Positions 6,557 to 6,947 of a DNA stretch of 6,947 nucleotides are shown here, in pieces. Source of the DNA: Kiritimatiellia bacterium. Lineage in GTDB: Bacteria; Verrucomicrobiota; Kiritimatiellia; RFP12; UBA3636. Below the pieces are notes generated by a model, which was given only the letters and a program-made list of their open reading frames with translations, was not told the DNA's origin and ran no database searches. A program made the translations under genes and the position numbers. How positions within the stretch are numbered: position 1 is the first letter of the stretch; each line of letters starts with the position of its first letter. Location of the stretch: the NCBI GenBank assembly GCA_016295275.1, contig JAEDLN010000128.1, positions 1 to 6,947 on the forward strand. Direction: 5' to 3'.

Positions 6557-6578
6557 GTGTTTCTATTTATAGAAGCAC
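6557..6578 (-). promoter_or_regulatory. 22-bp dyad at the trpB transcription start (operator or 5' hairpin)
   Basis: Read on the minus strand, GTGCTTCTAT and ATAGAAACAC flank a central AA. Nine of ten positions are symmetric; the single mismatch is the C/A pair. Its first base coincides with the start predicted from the -10 box, so it spans about +1 to +22. It is a typical place for a repressor operator. As RNA it would give a 5'-terminal stem-loop with a UAAA loop. It does not resemble the CTAG-containing TrpR operator. A run of ten A residues follows in the leader. Confidence 0.55.
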
Positions 6579-6584
6579 TAAACG

Positions 6585-6613
6585 ATCATAGGATACTCTC
6601 CCCCGTCTGTCAA
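6585..6613 (-). promoter_or_regulatory. Sigma70-type promoter of trpB
   Basis: On the minus strand, a perfect TTGACA -35 (6608-6613) and a TATGAT -10 (6585-6590) are separated by exactly 17 bp. Predicted transcription start is about 6578, giving a leader of roughly 70 nt. The leader is AU-rich and has no Trp-codon leader peptide. Confidence 0.85.
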
Positions 6614-6757
6614 GCGCCCCCGCCCGTGCCTCCGTGGCCGCCCGCACCACCCGTCCCCTCGCCGTGCGCCCTCCCTCGTGCGGCTTGGCGTTGCTCCCCC
6701 CCCTCGTGCCCTGTGGTGCGGTCCCGTGGTCGTGCCCCCCCCTCGTGCGGCATGGCG

Positions 6758-6783
6758 GTAGGGCGCGATGTCCTCATCGCGCC
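6758..6783 (+). repeat. REP-like element: GTAG head plus hairpin
   Basis: GTAG (6758-6761) is followed directly by a perfect 9-bp hairpin: GGCGCGATG (6762-6770), loop TCCT, CATCGCGCC (6775-6783). A GTAG or GGAG tetranucleotide at the 5' foot of a stem-loop is the hallmark of REP sequences handled by REP-associated tyrosine (Y1) transposases. No such transposase is in the window, so the assignment rests on architecture only. Confidence 0.5.
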
Positions 6784-6784
6784 G

Positions 6785-6800
6785 CCGCGCCTCGGCGCGG
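6785..6800. repeat. GC hairpin beside the REP-like element
   Basis: CCGCGCC (6785-6791) and GGCGCGG (6794-6800) flank TC. As RNA this gives a 6-bp stem closed by a CUCG tetraloop. It directly follows the GTAG hairpin at 6758-6783 with one base between. Confidence 0.5.
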
Positions 6801-6908
6801 TGCGCGGCTTGGCATCCCGCGCCATTGCCCGTGCCCCGTGGTGCGGTCCCGTGGTCGTGCGCACTCTGCGTGCGGCTTGGTGTTGCTCCCCCCTCGTGTC
6901 CCGTTGCG

Positions 6909-6947
6909 GTAGGGCGCGATGCTTGGCCGCCGGGCCTCCCGGCTCGC
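6909..6947 (+). repeat. Second GTAG-headed REP-like element, cut by the window edge
   Basis: It starts with the same GTAG and left arm as the copy at 6758 (16 identical bases from GCGGTAG to GATG, 6906-6921). It then diverges into a different hairpin: GCCGGG (6929-6934), CCT loop, CCCGGC (6938-6943). The partner of the GGCGCGATG arm, if present, would lie beyond 6947. Confidence 0.4.

Larger units (their letters stand above)
6614..6947. repeat. GC-rich, A-depleted mosaic repeat island (right)
   Basis: No credible gene lies in these 334 bp. The plus strand has only about 11 A residues and none from 6650 to 6751. It contains C8 runs at 6696-6703 and 6735-6742. Repeated blocks: CCCTCGTG at 6673-6680, 6701-6708, 6740-6747 and 6891-6898; a 23-bp perfect copy at 6713-6735 and 6838-6860; a near-copy pair 6678-6708 and 6870-6898; and GCGGTAGGGCGCGATG at 6755-6770 and 6906-6921. 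The blocks occur in different orders and spacings (offsets 125, 192 and 151), so this is a shuffled mosaic rather than a simple tandem duplication. It continues past the window. Confidence 0.7.

Noticed and set aside
6508..6578. Tryptophan attenuator or T-box in the trpB leader
   Set aside because: No UGG codons, no leader peptide and no terminator hairpin with a U-run; the leader is only about 70 nt.
6610..6912. Short open frames on both strands in the right island
   Set aside because: They encode Arg/Pro/Gly-rich peptides from mosaic repeats, with no ribosome site or conserved pattern.

Overview
The window looks like a chromosomal segment of a Gram-negative bacterium with an outer membrane. 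The likely group is the PVC superphylum (Verrucomicrobiota, Kiritimatiellota or Lentisphaerota type). This is inference from four things: a small outer-membrane beta-barrel protein, an LpxC-family protein, a LeuB resembling the subgroup annotated in Planctomycetes and relatives, and mostly leaderless-looking starts without Shine-Dalgarno sequences beside GC-rich repetitive intergenic islands. No phylogenetic marker is present, so the lineage is tentative.

Layout: (1) 1-301 is non-coding. It opens with a 13-bp-period tandem repeat, continues as GC-rich low-complexity DNA, and ends in an AT-rich stretch with a possible -10 box. (2) 302-841 (+) encodes a small secreted beta-barrel outer-membrane protein. 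(3) 903-2021 (+) encodes an isopropylmalate/isocitrate dehydrogenase family enzyme, best called LeuB. (4) 2022-2174 holds a long-armed inverted repeat. (5) 2175-3200 (+) encodes a divergent LpxC-like metalloenzyme with a ~45-residue N-terminal extension and an altered zinc-site spacing. (6) 3290-4990 (+) encodes a 566-residue fused two-domain ABC transporter permease of the FbpB/ThiP type, with no ATPase or binding-protein gene in view. (7) 4991-5139 is a convergent spacer with a strong hairpin that should terminate both directions. (8) 5140-6507 (-) encodes a TrpB2-type tryptophan synthase beta chain. It has a near-consensus sigma70 promoter, a 22-bp dyad at the predicted transcription start, and a perfect AAGGAG ribosome site. 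(9) 6614-6947 is a second GC-rich, nearly adenine-free non-coding island with mosaic direct repeats and two GTAG-headed REP-like elements, one a clear hairpin and one cut by the window edge.

The four plus-strand genes do not form an obvious pathway: envelope barrel, leucine biosynthesis, LpxC-like protein, transporter. The LpxC-like gene and the permease are 89 bp apart in the same direction and could be co-transcribed. TrpB2 is an independent, well-expressed-looking monocistron. The least ordinary items are the LpxC-like protein with a shifted metal ligand, the GTAG-headed elements in the right island, the trpB start-site dyad and the long inverted repeat after leuB.
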